Shown here in pieces: positions 54,601-61,600 of a stretch of DNA of 64,000 bases. The notes under the pieces were generated by a model. The model was not told the origin of the DNA, ran no database searches, and saw only the letters and a list, made by a program, of their open reading frames with translations. Made by a program: the position numbers and the translations under genes. This DNA is from Paragonimus skrjabini miyazakii (lineage: Eukaryota; Platyhelminthes; Trematoda; Plagiorchiida; Troglotrematidae). The stretch lies in assembly GCA_014338405.1 (NCBI GenBank), contig JTDE01000423.1, positions 162,338 through 226,337 on the forward strand. The letters run 5' to 3'. Numbering within the stretch: position 1 is the first letter of the stretch; each line of letters opens with the position of its first letter.

Positions 54601-55176
54601 TTTTGCCCCCATGGGTCCCACGTGGGGCCCATCGGTCATACCCCATTTTTACCCCACGCCAGCCCCCAAAAGCCCCCCGGGGTCCCCTAGGGGACCATAT
54701 GGGGCGTGCTATTTGGGATACTAAATTGAGATGGTTGATGTATACATATACTTATGGAATCTTAAACTTACTTTAGCGGTTGAAATTTCTCTCATGGATG
54801 CCTTGATGAATTCTTTTGGGAAGTCGCACTTGTCTTCCAAAAATATTTCAAAATCCTGTGTCTGTGCGAAGTTCTTAGATTTTTCACATCCAACACAATA
54901 GTGTATAGTATATAAAACCCTTGAACATAAATCGTGTAACTGTGACTTATGAAAGACGTCTCGCGACAACTCACTTTCATGTTATTAAACATTTGATCAT
55001 CGTTTGACCGTACTCGCAATTTTGTGTCATACTTGAGAGGACAACTAATATTTGATAATGTATGCTTCCCAGACAAGATGTCTGTGAACCGATCGAAAAA
55101 GGATTGAATAATCTCATTGGAACTCAGAAGTTGGAGGGGTGAAGTATCAGAACACCTACTGCTCAACAGCCATTTT
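576..55176 (-). CDS. BAIAP3: BAIAP3-like Munc13-family gene (partial, 8 exons; overview)
   Basis: Spliced minus-strand gene whose joined exons give about 432 residues. The family (BAIAP3, close to Munc13-4/UNC13D) is known for Ca2+-dependent priming or tethering in dense-core-vesicle exocytosis and endosome-to-Golgi traffic. Seen here: a conserved N-terminal helical segment (LYTIHYCVG), a full C2A domain with GFSDPYCILGI, TLNPVWNEYF, LHLDIWDHDEE and GRYFKQ...DDFLGC, and the post-C2A motif WSGKLSSPAEFIL. All seven exon junctions agree in phase, and all introns are GT-AG. BAIAP3 fits better than Munc13-4 because of the LNEV-x-G-x-GRYFKQ block and the segment after C2A. The start codon was not found above 55176; the MUN/MHD and C2B regions would lie left of position 576, outside the window. 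Introns are 35, 12453, 5431, 19815, 6751, 1810 and 7010 bp in transcript order. Confidence 0.93.
1690..1780 (-). mobile_element. tRNA-like (SINE head) candidate
   Basis: On the minus strand a tRNA A-box-like TGGCTTAATGGTTAAGC (1758-1774) is followed by a B-box-like GGTTCGAATTC (1704-1714). Spacing is longer than in a functional tRNA and no clean cloverleaf is obvious, so a tRNA-derived SINE head or tRNA relic is more likely than a gene. Confidence 0.4.
3371..3968 (+). repeat. Direct duplication, copy 1 (left of gap)
   Basis: Starting at cttgtataaaacct and ending gatgttgatatc, this stretch is nearly the same as 4069-4678, with scattered substitutions and about 12 extra bases in the second copy. 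It runs straight into the N gap. Confidence 0.92.
3969..4068. other. Assembly gap (100 N)
   Basis: Exactly 100 N, the conventional length for a gap of unknown size. It separates two near-identical copies of one sequence, so true length and copy number are unknown. Confidence 0.99.
4069..4678 (+). repeat. Direct duplication, copy 2 (right of gap)
   Basis: Second copy of 3371-3968. It differs by point changes, a longer TA run near 4484, and an insertion near 4390. A 75-codon open frame here (from 4374) depends on those differences and is broken in copy 1, so it is not taken as a gene. Confidence 0.92.
7690..7887 (-). CDS. BAIAP3: BAIAP3-like exon G (end of C2A and linker)
   Basis: 198 bp, 66 codons, phase 0 to 0. 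NVPFEETHYWLKLKGRTMRS matches the family's EVP...WFKLEPRS at the end of C2A, and RSKVQGEIHIGLSIT matches SRVQGHCHLVLKL, the last strand. The remaining part, to FFISQELKHLK, is a helical linker. The acceptor is ttatgttaaacag; the donor is AAA|GTGAGA. Confidence 0.93.
7888..9697 (-). other. BAIAP3-like intron F-G (1.8 kb)
   Basis: AT-rich; no repeat or further exon supported. The 109-codon minus-strand frame at 8484-8813 lacks family similarity and good splice sites and is read as chance. Confidence 0.7.
9698..9863 (-). CDS. BAIAP3: BAIAP3-like exon F (C2A Ca2+ loop 3 and C-terminal strands)
   Basis: 166 bp, 55 codons after one split base. DHDEETSVIDAVCSLNEV continues the WDHD loop that carries the later Ca2+-ligand aspartates, followed by GRYFKQVSQSAR and DLDDFLGCITIEL, which closely match vertebrate BAIAP3. 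The C2A aspartates visible across exons C-F (AKD, SDP, WDHD) suggest Ca2+ binding is kept. The acceptor is ctgattatttgag; the donor is CGT|GTAAGT in phase 0. Confidence 0.96.
9864..16614 (-). other. BAIAP3-like intron E-F (6.8 kb)
   Basis: Holds a tRNA-like SINE candidate (13409-13580). The rest is AT-rich with only short open frames and no recognised coding or repeat content. Confidence 0.7.
13409..13580 (+). mobile_element. tRNA-derived SINE candidate
   Basis: TGGCGCAGTGG (13418-13428) resembles a pol III A box and GGTTCAAGTCC (13462-13472) is a near-perfect B box, spaced as in tRNAs. A non-tRNA tail follows with the self-complementary stretch CGAGCTCG...ACTCGAGTC (about 13500-13530) and ends in a T-rich run. 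Local GC is higher than in the surrounding intron. Tail boundaries and target-site duplication are not resolved. Confidence 0.5.
16615..16659 (-). CDS. BAIAP3: BAIAP3-like exon E (45-bp micro-exon, C2A strands 5-6)
   Basis: Found by asking for the missing C2 strand between exons D and F. It reads ELDDVNKDLLHLDI with split codons at both ends (Phe from exon D, Trp into exon F), matching the family's FEIEDVSTDQLHLDIW. The acceptor is aacgtttcag and the donor TTTG|GTAAGT. It is isolated, 19.8 kb from exon D and 6.8 kb from exon F, and too short for ordinary ORF finding. Confidence 0.92.
24043..24072 (+). repeat. CT-rich simple repeat
   Basis: Imperfect (CT)n run: ctctctctgctctctctctac. Short microsatellite, with no gene context other than the intron. 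Confidence 0.7.
26785..26967 (+). CDS. Exon-like GC-rich island, unknown product
   Basis: After an acceptor-like actttctgcatag, about 58 codons stay open to a TAG (CEGAEYQPNSALQQIMLVEN and onward, ending RSRLPDN). Local GC is well above the flanking intron, which favours real or once-real coding sequence. No family was recognised. A minus-strand alternative with fair splice sites lies inside (about 26877-26934), so the strand is not settled. Confidence 0.25.
   Translation: MCEGAEYQPNSALQQIMLVENIECLLPTSLTAESLIRVKQPPQLDTVLIQLAPRSRLPDN
27545..27655 (-). CDS. Candidate first exon of a small secreted protein
   Basis: An ATG at 27655 opens 37 codons: a hydrophobic signal-peptide-like start, MLLFFLILSYNMLIPKS, then CEHLDNNALTEQALAQLPLT, ending at ACA|GTGAGT in phase 0. 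If spliced to the acceptor after ggtgccag at 26934, it would finish after about 15 more residues (LYKYSIQLGWLFYAD). Short secreted proteins with tiny phase-0 exons are common in parasitic flatworms, but no homology is recognised. It would be nested in, and on the same strand as, the BAIAP3-like intron. Confidence 0.3.
28955..29104 (+). CDS. Candidate nested-gene exon (penultimate), unknown product
   Basis: A good acceptor, tttttctgttatag, precedes 50 open codons in phase 0 (MKSPLFSVDPLFKSIEGFNL ... HVRKTNLDSR) ending at CGG|GTACGT. It joins in frame to 29220-29291. A possible earlier exon in phase 0 ends at 28248 (KLVKRRVKWLQIK). No domain was recognised. It is opposite in strand to the BAIAP3-like gene. 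Confidence 0.35.
29220..29291 (+). CDS. Candidate nested-gene last exon
   Basis: After the acceptor ccaatgtgcttcag, 23 codons read DRERPKMISGEYDRRRMAVD, then GPS and TGA, in the phase left by 28955-29104 (115-bp intron). The charged composition is coding-like. No AATAAA is seen close downstream. Confidence 0.33.
   Translation, partial: DRERPKMISGEYDRRRMAVDGPS
29658..29732 (-). CDS. Candidate last exon of a nested minus-strand gene
   Basis: After the strong acceptor cactgtttttcag, 24 codons read PICGRSEIDDPVQCIIQHIV, then SELF and TGA. Phase 0 matches the donor of 30556-30660, giving a Cys-containing C-terminus. The same GC-richer block is also open on the plus strand, which weakens the call. 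Confidence 0.33.
   Translation of the reverse strand, partial: PICGRSEIDDPVQCIIQHIVSELF
30556..30660 (-). CDS. Candidate nested exon with dibasic KR/GKR sites
   Basis: The excellent acceptor tttgccacttttcag precedes 35 codons in phase 0, SPAISGTLVSRIYAPSKRSG then KRGGNFDCNTFFTPN, ending AAC|GTGAGG. KR and GKR are typical prohormone-convertase (and amidation) sites, so a secreted-peptide precursor is possible, but that is inference. It cannot be an alternative BAIAP3-like exon in the phase left by exon D because a stop appears at once. It pairs in phase with 29658-29732. Confidence 0.37.
32161..32380 (+). repeat. 110-bp tandem duplication, two copies
   Basis: 32161-32270 is repeated immediately at 32271-32380 with a single C/T difference (32193 versus 32303). 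Each copy starts tttatggttctagtagtgag and ends gctagtacttta. It is a very recent duplication or an assembly stutter. Confidence 0.97.
33980..34008 (+). CDS. Candidate small exon upstream of 34142
   Basis: The acceptor gatgctttctcag precedes 29 bp reading FTTWRMTQM plus two bases, then a GTATGC donor. The phase fits the next candidate exon. Weak on its own. Confidence 0.22.
34142..34313 (+). CDS. Candidate last exon, unknown product
   Basis: After the good acceptor caattttgtcttgcag, 56 codons stay open to TGA: VLAYAETTQLLRLDEAIFVI, YIWIDSFDEYGKTIIGLKEC, LLTSDLKLDIEGGKLK. The alternating hydrophobic pattern resembles beta strands, but I cannot name a family. No nearby AATAAA. Chance is a real alternative in this AT-rich intron. 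Confidence 0.28.
36475..36820 (-). CDS. BAIAP3: BAIAP3-like exon D (C2A core with long insertion)
   Basis: 346 bp. It opens with GFSDPYCILGIIPDG, a hallmark of BAIAP3/Munc13-4 C2A domains including the second loop-1 aspartate, and closes with KVISNTLNPVWNEYFQ, the strand-4 motif. Between them are about 80 residues rich in Ser, Thr, Asn and Arg (for example SKSLLNRRTTSENTS), a longer insertion than in human BAIAP3 and probably disordered. The acceptor is ttttctcatcag; the donor is TT|GTGAGT. It enters in phase 1 and leaves in phase 2. The insertion may be a regulatory or lineage-specific loop. Confidence 0.96.
37287..37478 (+). CDS. Candidate terminal coding exon with poly(A) signal
   Basis: An open frame of about 63 codons with basic start (RRRKMNQRGRQKLNRPTSKR) and later LNETAGILFNETHISDMIQE, ending WTSVFC and TAA. 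GC is higher than the flanks. A canonical AATAAA lies at 37518-37523, 40 bp after the stop, followed by GT-rich sequence, as expected for an mRNA 3' end. The upstream boundary is uncertain (acceptor-like tcttgcgaag near 37292, or the internal ATG). It lies 470 bp from exon D on the opposite strand. Product unknown. Confidence 0.35.
   Translation: MRRRKMNQRGRQKLNRPTSKRLNETAGILFNETHISDMIQEAGVASSTQTSHNNRQNWTSVFC
37518..37523 (+). promoter_or_regulatory. Poly(A) signal AATAAA
   Basis: Canonical hexamer 40 bp downstream of the candidate stop at 37478 and upstream of a GT-rich stretch. Confidence 0.35.
42252..42318 (-). CDS. BAIAP3: BAIAP3-like exon C (first C2A strands)
   Basis: 67 bp, 22 codons plus one base. 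It reads RPTLFLNVHVIEARDVEAKD and ends IDG, with the glycine codon split across the splice site. This is the first beta strand and the loop-1 entry of the C2A domain, with the first Ca2+-ligand aspartate in AKD. The acceptor is tttacacaacag; the donor is GACG|GTGAGT. The phase joins exactly to exon B (phase 0) and exon D (phase 1). Confidence 0.92.
42930..43060. other. Exon-like island, strand unresolved
   Basis: The plus strand has a strong acceptor, ttgtctcagcag, and an open frame ITDVVKFHSFTNSNFVVLCE followed by HLLNQLVPYG. The minus strand is also open after tttgttgacag with VTIWHELIEQMLTKDDKIGV and KTVKLNDVRNSC then stop. Composition is coding-like, but I cannot decide the strand or name a family. 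Confidence 0.25.
45289..45396 (+). CDS. Candidate nested plus-strand gene, penultimate exon
   Basis: The acceptor acaatttgtttaccag is followed by 108 bp read in the phase that leaves two bases at the donor TCTCA|GTAAGG: CLKYSLLIDGITGLLDQTLD, SLHFTNSPIYSNVS. This phase fits exactly the next exon at 46800. The exon is symmetric (phase 2 to 2). Family not recognised. Confidence 0.4.
46800..46968 (+). CDS. Candidate nested plus-strand gene, last exon
   Basis: The acceptor cgtcttgctttcag is followed by a split base and 55 codons to TGA: IVFFKEIVEREYRPKSVDER, PGKCGGRGNPKDPEEASFDE, SFCYAKRWTSAVDQR. It is highly charged, with three Cys, and GC is clearly above the surrounding intron. AATAAA at 47087-47092 gives a plausible 3' end about 120 bp after the stop. 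With 45289-45396 it forms the best-supported nested gene here. It is opposite in strand to its host gene. Product unknown. Confidence 0.5.
47087..47092 (+). promoter_or_regulatory. Poly(A) signal AATAAA
   Basis: Canonical hexamer about 120 bp after the candidate stop at 46968, followed by T/GT-rich sequence. Confidence 0.4.
50035..50065 (+). repeat. AT-rich microsatellite
   Basis: Imperfect (TA)n with ctacatatata units, intronic. Confidence 0.7.
52140..52615 (+). mobile_element. Ty3/Gypsy-type gag remnant (frameshifted)
   Basis: First frame: KADHLQTVIGEGAYSLVKSL then SYESLKKLLITHF. A +1 shift near 52285-52292 leads into PIRKVEAAERGKFHTFVREE, YQEVRHYILKIQTQAARWNF and CERLITGINLRDLQEKLSLL. 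The pattern (helical capsid-like segment, L-x-x-HF-x-P-x-x-x-x-x-AER-x-KF, I-x-GI-x-x-x-x-LQ-x-KLL) is that of flatworm Gypsy Gag. No pol, primer-binding site or LTRs were recognised nearby, so this is an isolated broken fragment on the opposite strand to the host gene. Confidence 0.75.
53062..54717. mobile_element. TIR DNA transposon, probably non-autonomous (1.66 kb)
   Basis: The left end reads CCCAAGCAGCACACAGCCCC and the right end, reversed, CCCAAATAGCACGCCCC. Both ends are flanked by ATA, a possible 3-bp target duplication. Subterminal sequence is very G/C-rich and repetitive: GGGGCAAAATGGGG motifs at 53090-53130, and palindromes such as ATGGGTCCCACGTGGGGCCCAT (54610-54631) and TCCCCTAGGGGA at the right. 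Subterminal repeats and 3-bp duplications recall CACTA-like elements, but the tip is not CACTA and no transposase is recognised. It is inserted in the BAIAP3-like B-C intron, 54 bp past exon B. Confidence 0.65.
53538..54317. other. Exon-like sequence inside the TIR element
   Basis: On the plus strand, segments ending at 53819 (ACTATT|GTGAGT), at 53979-54021 between tctcacatttcag and CAG|GTAAGA (ITEIHVPKLQVRRS), and after ccgttaccttgcag at about 54259 join in phase and stop after MDSEDKWTKI. On the minus strand, 53600-53760 is open with DALCRVDPRRFSITAELIAT and SRNQQISDKKRRKRAGLA. Neither resembles a known transposase. It could be captured host sequence or a small element gene. Confidence 0.25.
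54772..54939 (-). CDS. BAIAP3: BAIAP3-like exon B (conserved helical segment before C2A)
   Basis: 168 bp, 56 residues, phase 0 to 0. VLYTIHYCVG aligns with the LYTVLYRAG segment of vertebrate BAIAP3, and the spacing from there through DFEIFLEDKCDF and MREISTAK to the C2A start has the same length as the human protein. The acceptor is tcataagtcacag and the donor AAA|GTAAGT. The following intron is 12.4 kb and begins only 54 bp from the end of an inverted-repeat transposon. Confidence 0.87.
54940..54974 (-). other. 35-bp micro-intron of the BAIAP3-like gene
   Basis: Minus-strand intron beginning GTGAGTTGTC and ending CACAG, 35 bp long, between phase-0 codons. Reading through it gives a different frame without the LYTI motif, so splicing is needed. 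Very short introns near the 5' end with long ones downstream are a known pattern in schistosome genes. Confidence 0.75.
54975..55176 (-). CDS. BAIAP3: BAIAP3-like exon A (N-terminal region)
   Basis: Codes 67 residues running from KWLLSSRCSDTS through IIQSFFDRFTDILSGK to FNNMK. The acceptor is ...ccttatcag before position 55176; the donor is AAA|GTGAGT at 54974. It enters with one base completing a codon and leaves in phase 0. The FFDRFTDIL part sits where vertebrate BAIAP3 has its N-terminal FF-x-x-M segment, but similarity is weak, so identity comes mainly from the 35-bp intron and phase match to exon B. No upstream donor in phase 2 was found to the right, so this may not be the first coding exon. 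Confidence 0.72.
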
Positions 55177-55650
55177 CTGATAAGGCCAAATGTGTTGGCT
55201 ATCTGTTTTCGTGCTAAATTAAAAAGGTGTCATTTACAAATCTGAAGAATTTCACATACATAAACAAAATCCATGAAGGTCAACTTTCATAAATCAGCTG
55301 GTTCAATATATTCAGCAGGTTTTATGGAAAACGTAAATTTTCCCACTCATATATTACTTCCATTTTTATTCGCGGATGGGATACAACCGCAGACACCCTG
55401 CCACAGTATCTGCAAGTTTAAGTTAGTTCATTTGTTGGCCCGAAGCACCCAGCTACAGTCGGATTATTTTCAGGGAACTTTTCTCCGGGCATCCGTTGTT
55501 CTGAAAGGCAATCGTTCGAAGGCAGATTATAATACCGTTCTCTGAACTCATAGCACATACCAACAACGGATTAGGCTACGAATCTGATTAGGTTTTAATT
55601 TGACATAAATCTGACAGCGCTTTAAAACCATCATCAAGTGTTAAAGTAAC
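55177..55650. other. Region upstream of exon A
   Basis: Intron or 5' sequence of the BAIAP3-like gene. A plus-strand frame at 55273-55545 (90 codons) has no recognisable similarity. No promoter element can be supported. Confidence 0.4.
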
Positions 55651-58600
55651 GACCTCGGAAAGGTGGTCGTTTCAATAACAGATAATTTTGCAAGAAATGG
55701 GCCGCCGTCTGAATAAGGTTTGCAGGCGGAGCTTGTAAATCTTTTTGGCGTTAACCTCATCGGCCCACATCAGCTACTAAGAATGAACTGCTCAACCAGC
55801 CCTATGCTGGATGAGAGAAGCGTTTGAGATATAAGTCACCGTGGAGCCTTCAAAACTTAACTAGATACCCACCACGAATTTCGAGTCACGAGCCACAAGT
55901 CACACGCTGCGGCACGGTGACCAGCTTGGTAGCTGCAGACTGTGCACCCTTGCCAACGGATATATCTTTTTTTTCAAGCCACTCTACGCAAAATGTCTAA
56001 TGTACCCGAGCAGTAGTTTTAAGAAACGCCCCCTTATCTCGGCGGGGCTGAAGGTTCGTTTTATCAATCCAGGATTAGCAAACACTTTATGCGGCAATCT
56101 CGCAATCATAAGCGGAAGATAGGTTGGACGACGTTCAGATGCCAAGACCTATCTTCACATAGTTCTTCGAGGCGTATACTTTGCTGAGTGTACTGTGAAG
56201 CATGAAGGTACAGCCAGACTCTCCACCGAGTGACATCTGTACACAATTACTGTCATTCAGAAGAAAGCTGTGATCTGAAGTGTCACTCTTTCTCAATCAA
56301 CGCTTGTGTTTGGGGGAGAAACTTTCGTCTACAGAGCATGGTTAGCCAGCTACCCGTTGCTTCCTTGAGACAGTATATATCCAGTGGAAAGTCGCTTCCG
56401 CTGAGGACACGTGTTGTCGCATTTATACCCAAATATATGTTTATATTTTTTCTTTCTAACCTTCCCAAGTCTATGTAATGGGATACATTCACCTCCCGCA
56501 ATTTTGTCGGGTTATTTTAATTTATTCGATCTCTAGTCTGTCAGCATCAAGCTTAACTAGTGTTTGTCGGTTCGCAACTAACATGAACATACTACGAACC
56601 CCTGTTCCACTGTCACGAATTAGTTACGTTGAGCATGAACTGTTCTGGTCTATGCATGAAACTGGATCAGCGACTCAATGTGTGCGGGCCTACACGAATG
56701 CAGACGTACCGCACGTGCTGGCTTACAGAGAGTGTGTTGTTAATAGTGGATGCATAGTATTAGATATATGCGTCAGTATGTATAGATAAGCATTGACGAG
56801 TATGGAGGTTGGGACATGAGTGATAACAAATATGGCGGGGCTTTGTTGGGCACAGATGCATATCTTCAGTTCGCAAGTTGAAACGTTCTTATGTGTGTGA
56901 TGTCCCACGGGTAGAAGCGACAATTCTGTAGGCGTATACTCCAGTAGATGCCCATTTTCTACGTTGTAAAAAGGACGCGGAAGGATATCTCACGTTGAAA
57001 CCAGGAAACTTGAATTCGAAGTGTTGAAGGCTTTGGGCTTGTCGACGCAAGAATCTGGACATTTTGGCTCCTGGCCATCATTTGTCCAGCGAATTGAATC
57101 GAACATGCCCTTAGTAAGACCTTTTTGTTGCACGAGCTCAGCGTATTCGCGAATCTCTCACCCACATTTATTTCAGAATGGATTAAGTGCGTCCAGGTGC
57201 TGTAGGTTGCGTGTAAGTTTCTGTCTGGCGACCAAATAGAACCAATCGTCAATCAAATGACGTAGTCTACGAGAGCAAGTTGGGTGAGAAGAGACACTAC
57301 ACAAGTTGAGCGATGATTATTAGTCATTCGCCTCTTGAGCTACGTTTTACAATGCCCGATACCTCATGTTTACAGAATCACAATGAGGAAGAAGTGAAAC
57401 AAGACAAGTTATCAGGGCGTTAATATCAGGGCGAATGGTGTTTCGAACTGTAGACTTTCCTATTACCTTTTGTAAACAAAAGTAGGTAACGTCGAAAGTC
57501 AGTTAGTAGTGGTCACTTTGTCCGAGTAGCGGCTTGCTTACCTCCCTTTCCATCAGGCAAATCTCGTTTGCGATTGATAAAGTTGACTGAGGAAAGTATC
57601 TGACCAGCAAGATCCTGCACTGGAGTGCTGACCTGATCTATGCAATCCTTCCACCGTATTATTCTCTAAAACGACAACCAGAATCCATTTCTGCAGGCCA
57701 AGTGGGATACTGATGACTAGTTTACCGTGGATTCACCGAAACCCTCCATAATAAGCCGACGATGAAGCCGTTGAAGTCCCGAGAATTTTCTACACCTTCT
57801 GTAGCAGCGTCGTCGTCCGAACTGTTGCATGAAAGCGAACAAGATACGGCCCTCCAAGAGTGTTTTAGCAGCGAGGTAACCTTAACCACAAAGCAACACA
57901 TCCATCGGAAGACTGAAGTTTCTCGATGACCATAAGTGTTAAGAGACAATGGTTAACAACGGTCGCAGATCACCCCATCAATTCTCGGGGAGTGTCGGCA
58001 CGCTTCTCGGAGTATACAGGGACGTTCATTTCACCGTCATTGGCAAAGTTGAAAAGGGATGTATGATAAGCCAACTGTCTGCTCTCTGTGAGCTTATTGA
58101 ATAAGCTCCGAAAGTTTGTATACATGCAAGTGAGGGCTCATTCTCCGTCTGACAGTGTGATGAAAGAGGGTAAAAACTGAGGGAAGGGACGCCAGTGGCA
58201 GCCTTGAGGTAGTCACCTTTCAGCGATGGGTGGCTTAGAACAGCCTATTAGGATGCGGTTGGCTCCGTTCCATGAATTGGGCATAAACGATTGTCCCTGC
58301 AGGACAAGCGAACTGTTATTAATCTTCCACGACTGATGCCGTTTGCCACAATCTTCCTAATAGCACTGGAAAGGTGATTCACTGTTTTGCTGGTAGACAT
58401 TTGTATGGGTTGCTTGGTGGTAGCCAGGTTTAGGCGAGAGAAACTTGAACCCACCCTGAGAATACAGTTAAAGGGCCGACAAGGTGTTCGGTGTTAGAAG
58501 TGCAGAAGAAAATTTTAGCAGGCCATTCCGATTGCAGACTTAAGGGGGGAAGAATTCCGTAACCTAGTAAAGATTGAGAGAGCTGGAGGTGATGGAAGAC

Positions 58601-61600
58601 AGAGTAACGTCTACATTGTTCACATCACTTCCGCCCCCTGCCTGCGGCTTAGTAAATGGCAGGCGAGGAAGTACTTCCGGGCTGACGCACTCTGCAGGAG
58701 GTTCTAAGGGAATAAAAGATACATCATTGAGGAGGAAATCCAAGACGCTCGTTTGTTGCTGTAGCTTAGGGCCCGCCTTCATGTGTGACTTGGCTGTTCT
58801 CGTGAACAACGGTAAAGGGAGACGGTCGCTAAGTTGGAATGGGTGAAGTTCAAGTGGAAATTTCTATCAAGAACTATCTCGGTGATTAGCTTATCATCTA
58901 ATGTGACGAGTGGACCAAGAAACGTCTCGAAGGCATTGGAGTGCAGCTTGCTCGCGGCAACCAGTTTGTTCACGCCTAGAAGAAATGACGCACTTCAAAT
59001 TGACGTGGCGTGGTCACCTGGAAAAGGTGTAGCAGTCGACTTCCCTCACGATTCTACTCTTATCTCGCAGATAGTTTGATCATTAAGGCAGGCTGCAACC
59101 TTCCCTAGCTGTAGTGCAAACAGCGTGCCTGCTTTTTTGCCGTAGCACGTCTAGAACGATGACAGCTACACATCCGTTTGAAGAGACCAATTCTTCCCTC
59201 GTGTTGGAGACAGCACTTTGAGTAACCTCAAGGCCTTTCCCATAGTGGATGTTGTACAGAATTTGCTACAATCTAGTCCCCTCAGTGGCATTTAAGAATA
59301 ATGCGTTGCTGTGTCGGCCACGCAAACAGGTGCACTTTGCTTACCTTTGATCAGCAGCTCACCTGGATAAAAGTGACACTCGAATCGGTCAGCAAAACAT
59401 GCTGTTTCTATTTGAGAACAGTACGCCCAAAATGGTATTGGTGAAAGCACCTTCGACGTTGCTTGCCTTTCTAAATCGTCGCACAGCACCTAAAGCGGTC
59501 ACACAGCCTGTGGTTAGCGATCAATCATCACTGCTGTATCCAGTGAGAGTCAATAATGTAATGTTACCTTTCATATTTAATAACAGTCTGATAGAAAGGC
59601 CAAAACAACAATCAGGGCAAGTGAAACACTGATCAGAAACAACTATCGATAGTTGTTTGTGTACACTGAGCACCGACGGAGCAATAAAACAAATTCACGA
59701 TGACGACGAGGAAATTCGAATCGACTTTCGAGATACCCGTGCGACAAAGTTGTGGGGGTGGCATCAGATAGAAGATAATGTTCGCTTGAGCGATTTACTT
59801 GGTCAGCGCACATATGGAGAGTTAACTTTTGTACTGATCCGTGTGCAGACAGTCGTCTAACTCCTATACTTAGATGAAGTCACTTATTCTGAAAACAAAC
59901 CGCTGGACATATGAGGTGGTACAATGACCTCGTGGTAACCCTGGTTTACCTGCTGTACGATGTTTATTCTTCTGAACTATTAGTTCACATTGCATCTGAG
60001 ATCGTGAGGACTTTTGTCTCCCGTCCGCTCACTGCAAGCAATCGCGTTTGTTAGAATGCATTTTGGCCTATGCGTACAAAGGGCGCCCTGAACAATCTCG
60101 GTTTGTATAACAACAACGACGTCACTCAAACTTCGCGCCTGAAAACCTGTACCTATTTCCCTCCCTTCCAGGCTTCGCGGCGGCCACGTACCTGGACCAA
60201 GCGCAGGAAGCAACAACGGAAGGGCACAATGATTAATTGTAAGACGCTTGTTTTGCCGACTTGTACACACCTCTTCTTCATCAGGTTGTCGTGTCTCTGT
60301 TTTGCACGTGTTTCTACATAAACGCTTCCTACGAATTCGTGTGTTCAACTGAGCGGTTGTGAATAGGGCTTCCAACTCACCAGTTCTATGGATAAAATTC
60401 GTCTTGTCCGTTTCAGCGCGGGGGCATTCCTTCCCTTGCAGTGAATTAGTGTTGCTCACGTGAGTCCCTCTGCTGCGGAATACTACACTTGCGCCAGTGC
60501 GTTCGACAGATAGACCCTGAACGTCCACAGTCATCCTCGCGTATCGGCGTCATTTAACGTACATAGAAACTATTATAACCTTTGCGCAATATACTTCGAT
60601 CCTTTTATTCACTAGTTTTTTTCGCATCTGGTACCTACTACCCTTATCTGTCGACTGTTAATTTCATGCAGGTACGCACCAAAGTTGCGCCGGTTATGAA
60701 CATCATAACCGGCACTATTGATTGATCAATGGCACTAATCAGGTTAATTCAGTTCGGGTGAATTACCTAATGATCAGATATGTTCGATCCACGTCCAGTT
60801 TCCTTCACTCATGAGGTCAAACGTCTCATCGCCCCGCAACAGCGGCAGAAGGTGGCACTTCAATTCTACGTCGTAAAACGTCAGGGATTTTCCGGAAATG
60901 GTTTTTGGGTAATGCGAAATCTATATTTAATGCATAGGATTATTATCAATGGTGATATTTCGGCACTCAGATCATGACATTCGACTTCAAGGAGTGGAAA
61001 GCTGAGGGTAAGGCAAACTAGCTGCAAATGAATGTCCGTAAGGACCACAGTGGTACACTTGTGTGGGCCGCAATGGGTTCCGAGCGGGTGTAGCAATGCC
61101 CGCGACGTGGAGTTCCGCGCGGGCGTTATGCAAACCACGAGAAGTGTTTAATCCCGACCCAATGGTCTCCAACCTCCATGGACATTTAAGTGACGTCCTC
61201 ATTTCCCTCTCGCCAATTACTCTTCTTTTGGTTACTTCCTTATGCAACTCCGTTACTACGTTATTCGATGAAGCCAAAATTTTATATGACAAATATCGTT
61301 AGCTATGGCTCGTCGGTATCAAATGACAAATAACACGGAATGTTTTTACTTTAGCGTCTACTGTGCTTAGGAGCGTGTGAACAAAGAAACGAAAAACAAA
61401 AACAAAAGTTCAGCCGTGTAATGTGAATGGTGGTGGCTGTGACATAGGCCCATGACAGCCTGAAAGAATCACAAATAATTGCTTTCATACACGCAACGCA
61501 AGTTTGAACCGGCTTGTCGCGACGGCCTCAGCAAATTTTAGAAGTCGTGCGTTGTGGTGGCGAACTAACATGGTGAAGTTTGTGGTCAACTCCACGTCGC

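Larger units (their letters stand above)
42319..54771 (-). other. BAIAP3-like intron B-C (12.5 kb)
   Basis: Contains a two-strand exon-like island (42920-43060), a candidate nested plus-strand gene (45289-47092), an AT microsatellite (50035-50065), a Gypsy gag remnant (52140-52615) and an inverted-repeat transposon (53062-54717). The rest is AT-rich and unassigned. Confidence 0.65.

Noticed and set aside
55229..55271. Short minus-strand exon candidate MDFVYVCEILQI before GTAAAT as the start of the BAIAP3-like gene
   Set aside because: It would leave phase 1, whereas exon A needs phase 2, and the donor is weak.
59980..60534. 184-codon minus-strand open frame, the longest in the window
   Set aside because: It lies in the GC-rich repeat block where stops are rarer, has low-complexity Arg/Thr-rich composition and no recognisable motif.
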